Below, in pieces: positions 25,424 to 35,552 of a stretch of 64,000 nucleotides of DNA. Source of the stretch: Chromatium weissei. Its GTDB lineage: Bacteria; Pseudomonadota; Gammaproteobacteria; Chromatiales; Chromatiaceae. The stretch spans positions 806,001 through 870,000 of the forward strand of contig NZ_NRRR01000001.1 in NCBI RefSeq assembly GCF_016583765.1, given 5' to 3'. Each line of letters begins with the position of its first letter. Position 1 is the first letter of the stretch. The notes beneath the pieces are model-generated. The model was not told the origin of the DNA. It made no database searches and saw nothing but the letters and a program-made list of their open reading frames with translations. The position numbers and the translations under genes are program-made.

Positions 25424-28123
25424 TCAATCAAACCCATAGCTAAATTCACTTTCAATCACACGCACATGCACCCGCGCAATCGGCTTTCCTTCCATCATCC
25501 GAGTTAAAAACTCTTCACTGATTTTCGGTAATACCGTATTGGTGAGAATGGCATCAATCATTCGTCCGCCGCTTTCCAGTTCCGTACACCGTGAAGCAAT
25601 GAGTTGAATCACTTCATCATCATAGGTAAATGGAATTTTATGATGCTCTTGTACACGCTTGGCAATGCGTCCCAATTGCAACCGCGCAATTGCGCCAATC
25701 ATTTCGTCATTCAGCGGATAATACGGAATGGTGACCAAGCGCCCTAATAATGCTGGCGGAAATACTTTTAATAACGGTTCACGCAGTGCTTTAGCAATAT
25801 CTTCCGGTTCTGGCATCAATTCAGGATCAGCACACAATCGACTAATCAATTCCGTTCCGGCGTTAGTGGTTAATAAAATCAGCGTGTTTTTGAAATCAAT
25901 CACGCGTCCTTCACCGTCTTCCATCCAACCTTTATCAAACACTTGAAAGAAGATTTCATGCACGTCTGGATGCGCTTTTTCAACTTCATCCAATAATACA
26001 ACTGAATACGGACGGCGGCGCACTGCTTCAGTTAAAACACCACCTTCTCCATAGCCAATATATCCGGGCGGTGCACCCTTTAATGTGGAAACCGTATGCG
26101 CTTCTTGGTATTCACTCATATTAATAGTGATGATGTTTTGTTCACCGCCATATAACACTTCAGCTAATGCCAACGCTGTCTCGGTTTTACCCACGCCAGA
26201 CGTGCCCGCCAACATAAACACGCCAATGGGTTTATTCGGATTATCCAATTTAGCGCGAGACGTTTGAATACGCCGCGCAATCATATCGAGTGCATGACGT
26301 TGCCCAATAATTCTTTGCTCTAACGTATCGGCTAATTTCAAAATCGATTCAACTTCGTTCTTCACCATTCGCCCAACTGGAATTCCCGTCCAACTTTCGA
26401 CGACGGCAGCGACGGCCTGATGATCGACGGTTGGTAAAATCAGCGGATGCTCGCCTTGCAGCGCGTGAAGTTGCGCTTGTAACGCTTTGAGTTCATTCAA
26501 TAATGTAGTGCGTTCATCAGCACTCAATTCCGTCGCCGCAGGTTCCGCCGCAGCCGGCGTGTCCACCGTGCCAGCGACTCCGCGCAATCGTGCCCGCAGT
26601 GCCAAAATTTGCTCCACCAGCGTCTTTTCCTGTTTCCACCGCGCTTCAATTTCAGCCAGATGTGCTTGTTCTGCGGTGAGTTTTTCCGTCGCCACCGTTT
26701 CGCGCTCGGCGGTTTCAATCCCGACCACCGTTTCGCGGCGAATAATCGCTAACTCATTGTTTAACGCCACAATCCGTTTACGGCAATCGTCCACTTCCGG
26801 CGGCACGGCGTGTTGGCTGATCGCCACGCGAGCGCAGGCAGTATCGAGCAAACTCACTGATTTATCAGGCAATTGTCGCGCCGGAATATAACGATGTGAC
26901 AGCCGCACCGCCGCTTCTAACGCCTCGTCCAGCACCTGCACGCGATGATGCTGCTCCATCGTCGTCGCCACGCCGCGCATCATTAAAATCGCTTTACTTT
27001 CAGATGGTTCCTCAACCTGCACCACCTGAAAACGCCGCGTCAGCGCCGGGTCTTTTTCAATATGCTTTTTATATTCCGCCCACGTCGTCGCCGCGACCGT
27101 GCGCAACGTGCCCCGCGCCAGCGCCGGTTTTAACAAATTTGCCGCATCGCCCGTGCCCGCTGCGCCACCTGCGCCGACCAGCGTATGTGCCTCATCGATA
27201 AAGAGAATGATCGGTTTTTGCGACGCCTGCACTTCCTCAATCACCGAGCGCAACCGCTGTTCAAACTCGCCTTTCATGCTCGCGCCCGCTTGCAGCAGCC
27301 CGACATCCAGCGTCCGCAACGTCACATCTTTGAGCGGCGGCGGCACATCGCCCGCCACAATTTTGTGCGCAAATCCTTCCACGACAGCGGTTTTGCCCAC
27401 GCCCGCCTCGCCGGTCAAAATCGGATTGTTCTGACGGCGGCGCATCAAAATATCGACGATTTGGCGAATTTCGGCATCGCGTCCGACAATCGAATCGAGC
27501 TTGCCGCTGCGCGCTTGTTCAGTTAAATCAACGGTGAAGCGTTGCAGTGCCTCCTGTTTTCCCAGCGCCGCCGGTGCAATTGCGCCGCTGGTTTCGCCGG
27601 GCGCAGCGCCGCCAATTTGCGAACCATCTTGTGTATTCAGCATTTCTTCGGGCGAATTGCCGACGATTTCATTAAATCGCTCGCATAATGTATCCAGTTT
27701 AATTTTGTCGAATTCTTTAGAAATTGCTGGCAACGTATTTCGCAAACCGGGCGTTTTCAAAATACCAATAATTAAATAACCGGTGCGCACCTGCGATTCT
27801 TTATACATTAAAGAACCGTAAACCCAACCGCGTTCAACAGCTTCTTCGACATGCGCAGATAAATCAGAAATTGAAGTCGAACCACGCGGCAGCCGATCTA
27901 ATGCTTCAGTAATCTCTTTTGCCAATCGAGACGGTTCTAAATTGAATTGTTTAATAATGCGATGTAAATCAGAATCGGGTAATTGCAGAATTTGATGAAT
28001 CCAATGCACTAATTCGACATAAGGATTGCCGCGCAGCTTGCAAAATACAGTGGCGCTTTCAATGGCTCGATAGCCGATTTGATTGAGTTTTCCAAATAAA
28101 GCAACGCGACTGATGTCTGGCAT
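25424..28123 (-). CDS. clpV: Type VI secretion ATPase TssH/ClpV
   Basis: An 899-residue AAA+ disaggregase: N-terminal double Clp-N domain (about residues 1-150), first ATPase with Walker A GEAGVGKTA and Walker B IILFIDEAHTLVG, a middle coiled-coil domain (about 425-530), second ATPase with GTSGVGKTE and VVLLDEVEKAHPDV, and a C-terminus with GGRMIDAILTNTVLPKIS, the form seen in ClpV rather than ClpB. ClpV dismantles the contracted T6SS sheath. No other tss gene is in the window, so this is an orphan or the end of a dispersed system. The duplicated 3' piece lies 490 bases downstream. Confidence 0.92.
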   Translation of the reverse strand: MPDISRVALFGKLNQIGYRAIESATVFCKLRGNPYVELVHWIHQILQLPDSDLHRIIKQFNLEPSRLAKEITEALDRLPRGSTSISDLSAHVEEAVERGWVYGSLMYKESQVRTGYLIIGILKTPGLRNTLPAISKEFDKIKLDTLCERFNEIVGNSPEEMLNTQDGSQIGGAAPGETSGAIAPAALGKQEALQRFTVDLTEQARSGKLDSIVGRDAEIRQIVDILMRRRQNNPILTGEAGVGKTAVVEGFAHKIVAGDVPPPLKDVTLRTLDVGLLQAGASMKGEFEQRLRSVIEEVQASQKPIILFIDEAHTLVGAGGAAGTGDAANLLKPALARGTLRTVAATTWAEYKKHIEKDPALTRRFQVVQVEEPSESKAILMMRGVATTMEQHHRVQVLDEALEAAVRLSHRYIPARQLPDKSVSLLDTACARVAISQHAVPPEVDDCRKRIVALNNELAIIRRETVVGIETAERETVATEKLTAEQAHLAEIEARWKQEKTLVEQILALRARLRGVAGTVDTPAAAEPAATELSADERTTLLNELKALQAQLHALQGEHPLILPTVDHQAVAAVVESWTGIPVGRMVKNEVESILKLADTLEQRIIGQRHALDMIARRIQTSRAKLDNPNKPIGVFMLAGTSGVGKTETALALAEVLYGGEQNIITINMSEYQEAHTVSTLKGAPPGYIGYGEGGVLTEAVRRRPYSVVLLDEVEKAHPDVHEIFFQVFDKGWMEDGEGRVIDFKNTLILLTTNAGTELISRLCADPELMPEPEDIAKALREPLLKVFPPALLGRLVTIPYYPLNDEMIGAIARLQLGRIAKRVQEHHKIPFTYDDEVIQLIASRCTELESGGRMIDAILTNTVLPKISEEFLTRMMEGKPIARVHVRVIESEFSYGFD

Positions 28124-28406
28124 GATGTCATCTTCTATTAGTTAGTTTTTTGTAAAAAGAGAATTTTAGAATTGAAGTTATTCTTTGTAAGTCAGTTGAT
28201 ATGTTGTTGTTTTTTTACTGTAGCGGTAACGTACAAAACCGCTAATTGCGATAAGCATAATCCCTTCAGTCGAGAATTGACAATGGCAAATTTGCTGGTT
28301 GCATACAGCAGCATTTTTATATTGATTAACGGTTGTGACTGACCTCTGAGCAGGATTAGAATCATCCGTTTTCTATTTTCAATTGCAGAATGCGCGTGGA
28401 GAAACT

Positions 28407-29741
28407 TTGACTCCGATAACCAACCTTCAATACCAAATCATGCCCGGTGGTGCGTTGACTGGACGTTGGCGCGTGCCCGGCGATAAATCAATTTCGCATC
28501 GCGCCATCATGTTGGCGGCCATTGCCGAGGGCGAAACGCGCATCAGTGGTTTTCTCGAAGGTGCTGACGCGCTGGCAACGCTTGCGGTGTTTCGGCAGCT
28601 CGGTGTGAATATCGAGGGTCCTGATGGCGGTCTGGTGCGCGTGCGCGGCGCGGGATTGCGTGGACTGCAAGCGCCGGCGACGGTGCTTGATCTCGGTAAT
28701 TCTGGTACGTCGATGCGGCTGTTAGCGGGATTATTTGCGGGTCAACCCTTTTCGGTGACGCTGACTGGCGATGCGTCGTTGTCACGGCGACCGATGCGCC
28801 GAGTGACCGAGCCGCTGACACAAATGGGCGCACAGATTGCGACGACGGCGGACGGCACTGCGCCGCTGGTCATCACGCCAACCGCACAGCTCACCGGTTT
28901 GGATTACGCGTTGCCGGTCGCCAGTGCGCAGGTGAAATCGAGTGTGTTGCTGGCTGGGCTGTACGCCAATGGCGAAACCTGTGTCACCGAGCCAGCGCGC
29001 ACCCGCGATCACACCGAGCGCATGTTGACGACCTTTGGTTATTCGGTGCGGCGGCAAGGCTTGCGCGTGTGCCTGACTGGCGGCGGGCGTTTGAGCGGAT
29101 GTCGATTAACCATTCCGGCAGATATTTCATCCGCAGCATTTTTCATGGTCGGCGCGAGCATTGCGCCGGGTTCTGACGTGTTATTGGAAGAAGTCGGTAT
29201 CAATCCAACTCGTGTCGGTATCGTCAACATTTTGCGCGCAATGGGTGCGGATATTGAATTGATTGATCGGCGCACTGTCGGTGGCGAACCAGTGGCGGAT
29301 ATTCGCGTGTGTTATGCGCCATTAAAAGGTATTCGTATTCCAGTAGATCAGGTGCCATTAGCTATTGATGAGTTTCCGGCGATTTTCATTGCTGCTGCCT
29401 GCGCTGAAGGCGAAACGATTTTGACTGGCGCAGCGGAATTGCGCGTGAAAGAAAGTGACCGTATTCAAGTCATGTCTGATGGATTAAATCAATTGGGTAT
29501 TGTGGCGGAGCCGCGTCCAGATGGTATTCGCATTGTCGGTGGGCAATTGGGTTCAACTGCCGCAATGGGCGCAATTGACGCGCACGGTGATCATCGCGTG
29601 GCAATGTCTTTTGCAATGGCGGGTTTACGCGCCAGCGGCCCAATTGAAATTCACGATTGCGCCAATGTGGAAACGTCATTTCCGGGATTTGCTGCACTTG
29701 CGGCGAACAGCGGACTTGAGATCGCGGAGCAGCGAGCGTGA
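28407..29741 (+). CDS. aroA: 3-phosphoshikimate 1-carboxyvinyltransferase (EPSP synthase)
   Basis: About 444 residues: phosphoshikimate-binding VPGDKSISHRA near the start, LGNSGTSMRLLAGL and the C-terminal KESDRI and DHRVAMSFA motifs. It makes EPSP from phosphoenolpyruvate and shikimate-3-phosphate. No ATG fits well: a TTG at 28407 lies six bases after GGAG and gives the normal N-terminus; the first in-frame ATG is at 28440 and a TTG at 28383 is also open. Its stop overlaps the GTG of cmk. It heads the conserved aroA-cmk-rpsA-ihfB order. Confidence 0.95.
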   Translation: MTPITNLQYQIMPGGALTGRWRVPGDKSISHRAIMLAAIAEGETRISGFLEGADALATLAVFRQLGVNIEGPDGGLVRVRGAGLRGLQAPATVLDLGNSGTSMRLLAGLFAGQPFSVTLTGDASLSRRPMRRVTEPLTQMGAQIATTADGTAPLVITPTAQLTGLDYALPVASAQVKSSVLLAGLYANGETCVTEPARTRDHTERMLTTFGYSVRRQGLRVCLTGGGRLSGCRLTIPADISSAAFFMVGASIAPGSDVLLEEVGINPTRVGIVNILRAMGADIELIDRRTVGGEPVADIRVCYAPLKGIRIPVDQVPLAIDEFPAIFIAAACAEGETILTGAAELRVKESDRIQVMSDGLNQLGIVAEPRPDGIRIVGGQLGSTAAMGAIDAHGDHRVAMSFAMAGLRASGPIEIHDCANVETSFPGFAALAANSGLEIAEQRA

Positions 29742-30406
29742 TTCCAATCATCGTGATTGACGGGCCGGCTGGAACGGGCAAGGGCACGATTGCGGCGTTG
29801 CTGGCGGAGCGGTTGGGCTGGCATTTATTGGATAGCGGGGCGCTCTATCGCGTGCTGGGTTTGGCAGCGACCCAGCAGCAGGTGCCACTGAATGACGGGA
29901 AAAAATTGACGCAATTGGCGGAATCGCTGGCGCTGCAGTTTCAGGATGGACGCGTGCTGCTCGATGACGCGGATGTCACTGAAGCCATTCGCGCCGAGGC
30001 AATAGGAATGGCAGCCTCGCAGGTGGCGGCGCATTCACCGGTGCGCTCGGCGTTATTGAATTGGCAACGTCAATGCGCCCAATTGCCGGGGTTAATTGCT
30101 GATGGACGTGATCTGGGAACGGTGGTATTTCCCGATGCTGCACTGAAGATTTTTCTGGATGCCAGCGCCGAGGTGCGTGCGAATCGGCGGTATAAACAGT
30201 TGATAGAAAAGGGTTTGAGTGCTAACCTTTTGGCGCTAATTGCAGACATTCGTGAACGTGATGACCGTGATCGTCACCGTGCTGTTGCACCCTTGTGCGC
30301 TGCAGCAAATGCGGTGTTAGTGGACTCCACCACGTTGTCGATTAGCGAAGTATTTGATCAAGTCTGGAAAGAGGTGAGGCGTGTCTTTCCGCATTTGATT
30401 CAGTGA
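29738..30406 (+). CDS. cmk: Cytidylate kinase
   Basis: A 222-residue kinase with P-loop DGPAGTGKGT, LDSGALYRVLG for CMP binding and DGRDLGTVVFPDA. It phosphorylates CMP and dCMP. The start is GTG at 29738, overlapping the aroA stop (GTGA), with GGAG eight bases upstream. The length is typical of the bacterial enzyme. Confidence 0.95.
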   Translation: MIPIIVIDGPAGTGKGTIAALLAERLGWHLLDSGALYRVLGLAATQQQVPLNDGKKLTQLAESLALQFQDGRVLLDDADVTEAIRAEAIGMAASQVAAHSPVRSALLNWQRQCAQLPGLIADGRDLGTVVFPDAALKIFLDASAEVRANRRYKQLIEKGLSANLLALIADIRERDDRDRHRAVAPLCAAANAVLVDSTTLSISEVFDQVWKEVRRVFPHLIQ

Positions 30407-30537
30407 TCTGTTAAGAGATTCGAGACAGATTTAACCGATTGGTCGGTGCTGAGTTGCATCGGCCTTTTCATTTCACTCATACCCCTCGCCCTGGATTAGG
30501 GCGGAATGGCGCGCCGTTCTCAGGATACTTGCATCCC

Positions 30538-32217
30538 ATGACCGAAAGCTTTGCCGAACTTTTTGAACAGAGTCTCAACACAACCCAGCTCCAGCCGGGC
30601 TCCATCCTCATCGGGACGGTCATTGAGATCACGGCGGACAATGTCGTGATTAACGCCGGACTCAAGTCCGAAGGCGTGGTACCACGCAGTCAGTTCCTCA
30701 GTCCCGAAGGCGTGCTTGAAGTTGCCGTCGGTGATGAAGTCGCCGTGGCGCTTGATGCGGTGGAAGACGGCTTCGGAATTACCCGTCTGTCACGCGAGAA
30801 GGCAAAACGCTTCGCGTCGTGGGATTTCTTAGAAAAGGCCTTTGAAAACGCCGAGACCGTTAAGGGCATGATTAACGGCAAGGTGAAAGGCGGCTTCACC
30901 GTTGAGCTGGGCGCTGTCCGTGCCTTTCTGCCGGGTTCATTGGTTGATGTCCGCCCAGTGCGCGACACCGCGTATCTCGAAGGCAAGGAACAGGAATTCA
31001 AGGTCATCAAACTTGACCGCAAACGCAACAACGTGGTGGTTTCTCGCCGCGCTGTGGTGGAAGAAGAATACAGCGCCGAGCGTGATAGCCTGTTGAAAAA
31101 TCTGGAAGAAGGCATGGAAGTCAAAGCCGTCGTCAAGAATTTGACCGACTACGGCGCATTCCTCGATATGGGCGGCATCGACGGTCTGTTGCACATCACC
31201 GACATGGCATGGCGGCGCGTCAAGCATCCGTCTGAAGTGGTTGAAATTGGTGATGAAATCAACGTCAAGGTGCTCAAATTCGACCGTGATCGTCAGCGCG
31301 TATCGCTCGGTTTGAAACAGATGGGCGAAGACCCGTGGGTCAACATTTCGCGTCGTTATCCTGAAAGCACTCGCGTCTTCGGCAAGGTCACCAACATCGC
31401 TGATTACGGCTGCTTCGTGGAGATTGAAGAAGGCGTTGAAGGTCTGGTGCACGTCTCCGAAATGGATTGGACGAATAAAAACATTCATCCCAGCAAGATC
31501 GTGTCACTCGGCGACAACGTGGAAGTGATGGTGTTGGATATTGACGAGGAGCGTCGTCGCATCTCGCTCGGCATCAAGCAGTGTGCGTTGAATCCTTGGG
31601 ATGAGTTCGCCGTCACCCACAAAAAGGGCGATCACGTTTCCGGCAAGATCAAATCCATCACCGATTTCGGCATCTTCATCGGTCTGGACGGCGGCATCGA
31701 CGGTCTGGTGCATCTGTCCGACATTTCGTGGGATGAAACTGGCGAGCAGGCACTACGTCGTTACAAGAAAGGCGATGAATTGGAAACCGTCGTGCTCTCA
31801 GTTGACCCCGAACGCGAGCGTATCTCGCTCGGTGTCAAGCAACTCGACCGTGATCCGTTCTCCAGTTTCGTTGCCATGCACGAAAAGGGCAGCGTCGTCA
31901 CCGGCGTGGTCGCTGAAGTCGATGCGAAGGGCGCGACCATCACGCTGGCGGATGGTGTCGAAGGTTATCTTCGTGCTTCCGAAATCAACCGCGACCGCAT
32001 CGAAGATGCACGCGCAGTGCTCAAGGTTGGCGAAGAAATTGAGGCGAAATTCCTCGGTGTTGACCGCAAAAATCGCACGCTGTCGTTGTCGATGAAAGCC
32101 AAGGATATGGAAGAAGAGCAATCTGTGATCAAGGGTTATTCGCGTGACGCGTCCAGCGGCACCAGCCTTGGTGACATTCTCAGAGAACAGATGGAAGAGG
32201 GCCAGCGGGGAAATTAA
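30538..32217 (+). CDS. rpsA: 30S ribosomal protein S1
   Basis: A 559-residue protein with six S1 RNA-binding repeats (about residues 20-90, 105-170, 190-260, 275-347, 362-434, 449-518), each with the GxVxxxxxxGxFVxL or equivalent pattern. It begins [13 protein letters not shown]. The start at 30538 gives the length normal for gammaproteobacteria; a longer frame from 30439 lies in the leader, where S1 feeds back on its own translation in E. coli. Confidence 0.97.
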   Translation: MTESFAELFEQSLNTTQLQPGSILIGTVIEITADNVVINAGLKSEGVVPRSQFLSPEGVLEVAVGDEVAVALDAVEDGFGITRLSREKAKRFASWDFLEKAFENAETVKGMINGKVKGGFTVELGAVRAFLPGSLVDVRPVRDTAYLEGKEQEFKVIKLDRKRNNVVVSRRAVVEEEYSAERDSLLKNLEEGMEVKAVVKNLTDYGAFLDMGGIDGLLHITDMAWRRVKHPSEVVEIGDEINVKVLKFDRDRQRVSLGLKQMGEDPWVNISRRYPESTRVFGKVTNIADYGCFVEIEEGVEGLVHVSEMDWTNKNIHPSKIVSLGDNVEVMVLDIDEERRRISLGIKQCALNPWDEFAVTHKKGDHVSGKIKSITDFGIFIGLDGGIDGLVHLSDISWDETGEQALRRYKKGDELETVVLSVDPERERISLGVKQLDRDPFSSFVAMHEKGSVVTGVVAEVDAKGATITLADGVEGYLRASEINRDRIEDARAVLKVGEEIEAKFLGVDRKNRTLSLSMKAKDMEEEQSVIKGYSRDASSGTSLGDILREQMEEGQRGN

Positions 32218-32238
32218 TTTCACCGCACTGATGTCAAT

Positions 32239-32271
32239 GCGGAGCGCGATGTCGCGTTCCGCGAGCTTTTT
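32239..32271 (+). terminator. Stem-loop with T5 between rpsA and ihfB
   Basis: GCGGAGCGCGA (32239-32249) pairs with TCGCGTTCCGC (32252-32262) with one wobble pair, followed within a few bases by T5. It could terminate or attenuate readthrough into ihfB. Confidence 0.55.
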
Positions 32272-32288
32272 CTAGGACGCGACACACC

Positions 32289-32594
32289 ATGACCAAATCG
32301 GAGCTGATCGACATTCTCGCCGCCGAACAAGACCAACTTTCTTATAAGGATGTCGAGGTGGCGGTGCGCAAAATTATTGAACGCATGACCGGTGCGCTAT
32401 CTTCTGGAGAACGCATTGAGATTCGCGGCTTTGGCAGTTTCTCGCTGCATTACCGTCCACCTCGCGTTGGACGCAATCCTAAAACCGGCGAATCGGTATC
32501 TCTAACCGGTAAAAATGCTCCGCATTTCAAGCCCGGTAAAGAATTGCGAGATCGGGTGAATGAAGCATTTCAAGAATCACGCGCAGCGAAATAA
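32289..32594 (+). CDS. ihfB: Integration host factor subunit beta
   Basis: A 101-residue HU/IHF-family protein: [11 protein letters not shown] start, [24 protein letters not shown]-bending arm and [12 protein letters not shown]. Its place directly after rpsA is diagnostic for the beta rather than the alpha subunit. With IhfA it bends DNA at specific sites. Confidence 0.96.
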   Translation: MTKSELIDILAAEQDQLSYKDVEVAVRKIIERMTGALSSGERIEIRGFGSFSLHYRPPRVGRNPKTGESVSLTGKNAPHFKPGKELRDRVNEAFQESRAAK

Positions 32595-32619
32595 CGCGGA
32601 TTTTGCATTCATCATTTCA

Positions 32620-32652
32620 GTCACATCGCCATTACGATGTGACTTTTTTTTG
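32620..32652 (+). terminator. Rho-independent terminator of ihfB
   Basis: Nine-base stem GTCACATCG/CGATGTGAC, six-base loop, followed by T8, 26 bases after the ihfB stop. Confidence 0.93.
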
Positions 32653-32719
32653 GCTTATTCAAAAGCGATATTGCATTTTTCATTGCCGACTGACGACTTT
32701 TTTAATTAAACCGCTGCGA

Positions 32720-34033
32720 CTAAACCATCTCGCTGACATCACGCGTCAGTCCACGTTGTACCGGAAACTGACAGGAAAAACGCACGCCATTTCCGACTTC
32801 ACTGGCGATGGAAAGCCGCGCATCGTGGCGATTAAGCACATGTTTCACAATGGCTAATCCCAATCCCGTGCCGCCGGATTCCCGTGAACGTGCACAGTCG
32901 ACGCGATAAAACCGCTCGGTCAAGCGTGGCAGATGTTCCGGTGCAATACCGAGTCCAGAATCTTCCACCGCAAATAACGCGCCATTCGCTGTATCACGCC
33001 ATTCAATGCAAATACGCGTACCTGCTGGTGTATGACGTACTGCATTAAAAATCAAATTAGAAAAGGCGCTGCGCAATTCCGGTTGATTACCGAGCAGTAG
33101 CAAATTCTCATTCACGTCCATTTCAAATTGATGTTGACCGCCACTCAATGCCTGCGCTTCCTGCACAATTAAATACAATTCATCAGGAACTTCGACTGGC
33201 AATTGCTCATCCTGCTGCTCGTGCATTTCAAGTCGTGATAGCGTCAATAAATCTTCAATAATTGAACGCATTCGCTCGGTTTGATGAAACATCAATGTTA
33301 ATGGTCGCCGATGATTAGCTGGCGTGGTGGGCGCGTCAATTAATGGTTCTAAAAATCCAGCAATAACCGTTAATGGTGTGCGCAATTCATGCGAGGCATT
33401 GGCGACGAAATCGCGGCGAATCATATTGAGATGATAAATCTTGGTGATGTCGCGTCCAACGACCAGCCGCTGTTTTTTACGTTCACCAAAGGGCGTAATT
33501 CGCAACGATAACATCAGGGTGCGATTGTGCAACGGTGCAATATCGAGCGGACGCATGTATTCACCAGCTTCGGCAAAGGCTTCCAAATCAGGATTGTTGA
33601 GAATCTCAATGAATTGCTGCCCGTCATCTTCCGGCCAATGAATGTTCATCAGTCGCGCTGCGGCTGGATTTGCCCATTCAATGCGTAGTTGTTTATCGAG
33701 AATGACTAGCGCATCGGGCACGGCGTTCGCGGCTTCTCGAAAGCGCCGTGAAAAGCGAATTTGGCGTTTACGGCTTTTGCGTCCACGCTGCTGATAACGG
33801 GCGATGCTGCGATAAATATCGCCCCACAGTCCGGGCGGAAACGGTGGAATCAGTCGATGTTGACGTTGAATCAGCAGTGCCAGCCGCACGAGGTGATAAA
33901 GCTGCCAGAGTACATACGGCAGCAGCGCCAGCCAGTAAATCCAAGCAAATTCAACGCCTAACAGCCAGAATCCGCCGCTGATTCCCAACGGCAACAGCAG
34001 AATGCCCAGTTCGACGAGCGCGGAGCGAAACAT
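32720..34033 (-). CDS. phoR: Phosphate regulon sensor kinase PhoR
   Basis: About 437 residues: two N-terminal membrane helices (about 5-50), a PAS domain (about 95-200), a HisKA domain with SHELRTPLTV (His autophosphorylation) and a HATPase domain with N box FSNLIFNAVRHTP and G boxes VEDSGLGI and GGTGLGLAIV. In E. coli PhoR senses phosphate status through PstSCAB/PhoU. The ATG at 34033 gives the usual N-terminus; a TTG at 34075 overlapping the phoB stop would add 14 residues. Confidence 0.93.
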   Translation of the reverse strand: MFRSALVELGILLLPLGISGGFWLLGVEFAWIYWLALLPYVLWQLYHLVRLALLIQRQHRLIPPFPPGLWGDIYRSIARYQQRGRKSRKRQIRFSRRFREAANAVPDALVILDKQLRIEWANPAAARLMNIHWPEDDGQQFIEILNNPDLEAFAEAGEYMRPLDIAPLHNRTLMLSLRITPFGERKKQRLVVGRDITKIYHLNMIRRDFVANASHELRTPLTVIAGFLEPLIDAPTTPANHRRPLTLMFHQTERMRSIIEDLLTLSRLEMHEQQDEQLPVEVPDELYLIVQEAQALSGGQHQFEMDVNENLLLLGNQPELRSAFSNLIFNAVRHTPAGTRICIEWRDTANGALFAVEDSGLGIAPEHLPRLTERFYRVDCARSRESGGTGLGLAIVKHVLNRHDARLSIASEVGNGVRFSCQFPVQRGLTRDVSEMV

Positions 34034-34071
34034 CGGCGGTTTAGTTTTGTGAGAAATCGCAGCCAATACAG

Positions 34072-34758
34072 TCAATTCTTATCTGAAAAACGATAGCCAA
34101 CTCCGCGCACCGTTTGCAGTAATCGGTCGTGTCCCGTCACTTCCAGAGCCTTGCGCAGCCGCCGAATATGCACATCAACCGTGCGCTCCTCGACATACAC
34201 CTGATCGCCCCACACCTGATCGAGCAGTTGCGACCGACTGAACGCCCGATCGAGATGCGTCATAAAAAAATGCAACAACCGATATTCGGTCGGCGCAATG
34301 TCTAACACCTTGCCGTTGGCGCGCACGCGATGACTAACATGATCAATACACAGTCCGCCGATGTCGATTTCATCATTAGCATCATCAGGTTGTGTGCGGC
34401 GCAACACCGCTTTCACTCGCGCCACCATCTCACGAGGTGAAAAGGGTTTCGCAATATAATCATCGGCTCCCGTCTCCAATCCGCGCACACGATCTTCTTC
34501 TTCACCTCGCGCACTAATCATAATGATCGGCACCGCACGCGTTTTTGGATTCTGTTTCAATTGCGCCGCCAGCTCCAAACCCGAACGCCCCGGCAACATC
34601 CAATCCAATAAAATCAAATCCAAACTCTCGCTGGCCAACAACTTACGCGCATCATCTGCATGACCCGCTTCAATGACCTGAAATTGCGCATTTTCTAACG
34701 CAAACCGCATCACTTCACGGATATCCGGTTCATCATCAACGACAAGAATAGTTGCCAT
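34072..34758 (-). CDS. phoB: Phosphate regulon response regulator PhoB
   Basis: A 228-residue OmpR-class regulator: receiver domain with acidic pocket VVDDEPD, phospho-acceptor Asp in [10 protein letters not shown], Lys in IAKPFSPRE, then a winged-helix DNA-binding domain ([19 protein letters not shown]). Its stop overlaps the possible TTG start of phoR. A convincing Pho box was not found upstream. The ATG at 34758 starts [12 protein letters not shown]. Confidence 0.95.
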   Translation of the reverse strand: MATILVVDDEPDIREVMRFALENAQFQVIEAGHADDARKLLASESLDLILLDWMLPGRSGLELAAQLKQNPKTRAVPIIMISARGEEEDRVRGLETGADDYIAKPFSPREMVARVKAVLRRTQPDDANDEIDIGGLCIDHVSHRVRANGKVLDIAPTEYRLLHFFMTHLDRAFSRSQLLDQVWGDQVYVEERTVDVHIRRLRKALEVTGHDRLLQTVRGVGYRFSDKN

Positions 34759-34910
34759 AGCTATGAATCCTTTGAAAAAAGCGAAACGCCGCATCTCAGC
34801 GCATCGGTTATAAAATGACTTCCGATCTATCTTATTGACATTCGGTTACGGTCGGATGACCGTATTTGTGCTGCGTCAGTTAACAGAAAATTTTTAATGA
34901 GGATAATGCA

Positions 34911-35477
34911 ATGAACAATGGTCAATTACTGAAATGCACGCCTATTCATCAGGGGCGCGTCATTGAATTAACCTTGGATACAGTAGAATTGCCAAACGGC
35001 GATCAAGTTGAATTGGAAATTATTCATCACCCCGGCGGAGCAGCAGTCGTTGCTATTGATGAACGTCATGATGTTTGCCTCTTACGTCAATTTCGACACG
35101 CCAGTCAAGGTTGGTTATGGGAATTGCCAGCAGGACGTATTGATCCGCAAGAATCACATGCAAATACCGCGCAACGTGAATTAGAAGAAGAAGCAGGATT
35201 AAGCGCCAGCGAATGGATTAACTTAGGCTTTATTCACAGCTCACCCGGCATATTCACCGAGGTCATTCATCTTTGGTTAGCACGTGATCTCACACCATTA
35301 CCAACCGCACATGAATCGGGTGAAGTTATTGAAATCCATTGGATACCACTGCATCAGGCGCTCGAATGGTGCAATGATGGAACCATTACCGATAGTAAAA
35401 CACTGGTTGGTTTATATCGTGCCGATGCCTTGATTAAAAATGCCGTGGAGCTGTTAACCGAAGATCAGGGTTGTTAA
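34911..35477 (+). CDS. NUDIX hydrolase (ADP-ribose pyrophosphatase type)
   Basis: A 188-residue protein with a complete Nudix box at about residues 83-105 (GRIDPQESH...RELEEEAGL: Gx5Ex7REUxEExGU). The upstream beta-rich half and the length match the ADP-ribose/sugar-nucleotide pyrophosphatase group (NudF/YqkG). It cleaves a nucleoside diphosphate linked to another moiety; the exact substrate is inferred. Confidence 0.88.
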   Translation: MNNGQLLKCTPIHQGRVIELTLDTVELPNGDQVELEIIHHPGGAAVVAIDERHDVCLLRQFRHASQGWLWELPAGRIDPQESHANTAQRELEEEAGLSASEWINLGFIHSSPGIFTEVIHLWLARDLTPLPTAHESGEVIEIHWIPLHQALEWCNDGTITDSKTLVGLYRADALIKNAVELLTEDQGC

Positions 35478-35493
35478 ACGACAAATCACGCAT

Positions 35494-35537
35494 AAAAAAC
35501 CGCAGCGCAATTCAATTGAATCACCCTGCGGTTTTTT
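35494..35537. terminator. Bidirectional terminator
   Basis: Arms AAAAAACCGCAG (35494-35505) and CTGCGGTTTTTT (35526-35537) enclose a 20-base loop. It serves the NUDIX gene on the plus strand and the converging protease gene on the minus strand. Confidence 0.88.
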
Positions 35538-35552
35538 GAATTGCAACGCAGA

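Noticed and set aside
28221..28244. TAGCGGT/ACCGCTA hairpin between clpV and aroA
   Set aside because: Seven-pair stem without a T tract on either strand and no adjacent promoter element; could be chance.
30690..31488. Long antisense frames inside rpsA
   Set aside because: They mirror the codon-biased S1 repeats; no ribosome site or family similarity.
34801..34880. Pho box upstream of phoB
   Set aside because: No pair of CTGTCAT-like direct repeats with the expected 4-base spacing could be found by eye.
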